A DNA stretch of 64,000 nucleotides from Pseudomonas yamanorum (lineage in GTDB: Bacteria; Pseudomonadota; Gammaproteobacteria; Pseudomonadales; Pseudomonadaceae), in the NCBI RefSeq assembly GCF_013386765.1, contig NZ_JACARE010000001.1, forward strand, positions 48,067 through 112,066, given 5' to 3'. The position numbers were made by a program, and so were the translations under genes. This document shows, piece by piece, positions 63,718 to 64,000 of the stretch; the first letter of the stretch is position 1; each line of letters opens with the position of its first letter. Below the pieces are notes generated by a model. The model was not told the origin of the DNA. It ran no database searches and saw only the letters and a program-made list of their open reading frames with translations.

Positions 63718-64000
63718 TGGTGTGTATATCCGTTGTTTAGGTCACGGCTACTTATGGTTCCGCTCTTACAGCGGCTCACTTTTGAACAGCGCAAAAGTAA
63801 GCAAAACGCTCTTGCCCCACCACTCGGCACCTCGCTAATGCTCGGTGTGCCCTCAGCTCCGGCATTACTCCGCGGGCCGCCGCGACGGGGCGTCCCTGCC
63901 CCGTCGCGGCTAAACCGGCGTCCTGCCGGTTTACCCGCTCCGTACTACCTGCGTTCGGCCAGCGTGGTTTAACGGGGCGCCTAAGATCAAGATCAAAAGA
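63718..64000. repeat. Long interspersed intergenic repeat (partial), with two hairpins
   Basis: GTGTATATCCGTTGTTTAGG at 63720 through GGTTTAACGGGGCGCCTAAG near the right edge matches a long intergenic repeat I recall from P. fluorescens-group genomes. It holds a perfect 12-base stem (63880-63891 with 63898-63909) and another 8-base stem (63912-63919 with 63925-63932). It continues to the window edge. No gene is supported in 63655-64000. Confidence 0.7.

Overview
The window looks like chromosomal DNA of a fluorescent Pseudomonas (P. fluorescens group). The evidence is high GC, coding sequences close to Pseudomonas family members (cyoABCDE, aapJQMP, dauA, estB, norR/hmp, dsbB, rhlB), and at least eleven paired inverted REP elements (REPINs) of the types dispersed through P. 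fluorescens genomes. No phage, IS element, rRNA, tRNA or CRISPR array was seen.

Layout. 0-5.5 kb: edge-truncated CS1-type pilin; a YqjI/YqjH-like pair (His-rich PadR repressor plus siderophore-interacting ferric reductase); two small genes; a ZnuD-like TonB receptor behind a Zur box. 5.6-16 kb: a five-heme cytochrome that appears to fuse a dehydrogenase cytochrome subunit to a TsdA-like diheme module; an AruH-like aminotransferase; a Tat-exported PtaA-like transaminase; and a three-subunit membrane FAD sugar/gluconate dehydrogenase. 16-20 kb: an unusual locus with an SHMT homologue lacking its key catalytic residues, divergent from an XRE/S24-like regulator and a VUT (YhhQ-type) transporter with an N-terminal extension, and convergent to a queC of the enterobacterial sequence type. 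20-30 kb: cytochrome bo3 oxidase (cyoABCDE), dsbB, and the NO-detoxification pair hmp/norR with three NorR-type sites. 30-38.6 kb: EamA exporter/AraC regulator, PBP4, a Fur-boxed TonB siderophore receptor with a beta-propeller partner, and small housekeeping genes.

38.6-48.3 kb: an RcsB-like regulator and a receiver-Hpt protein divergent from an eight-gene chaperone-usher operon with six DUF1120 proteins, suggesting phosphorelay-controlled fimbriae. 48-51 kb: GntR/CynX pair and an MqsRA toxin-antitoxin module with a perfect operator palindrome. 51-64 kb: general L-amino-acid ABC transporter aapJQMP, esterase EstB, RhlB, D-arginine dehydrogenase DauA, moaCDE, a PIN-PhoH ATPase, and a NodB-fold protein that has lost metal ligands; the window ends in a long intergenic repeat.

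The most promising undescribed biology is the 16-20 kb locus. The five-heme fusion cytochrome, the fimbrial phosphorelay and the nested REPINs are also worth following. Assignments come from reading translated sequence and recalled family motifs; no database search was run.
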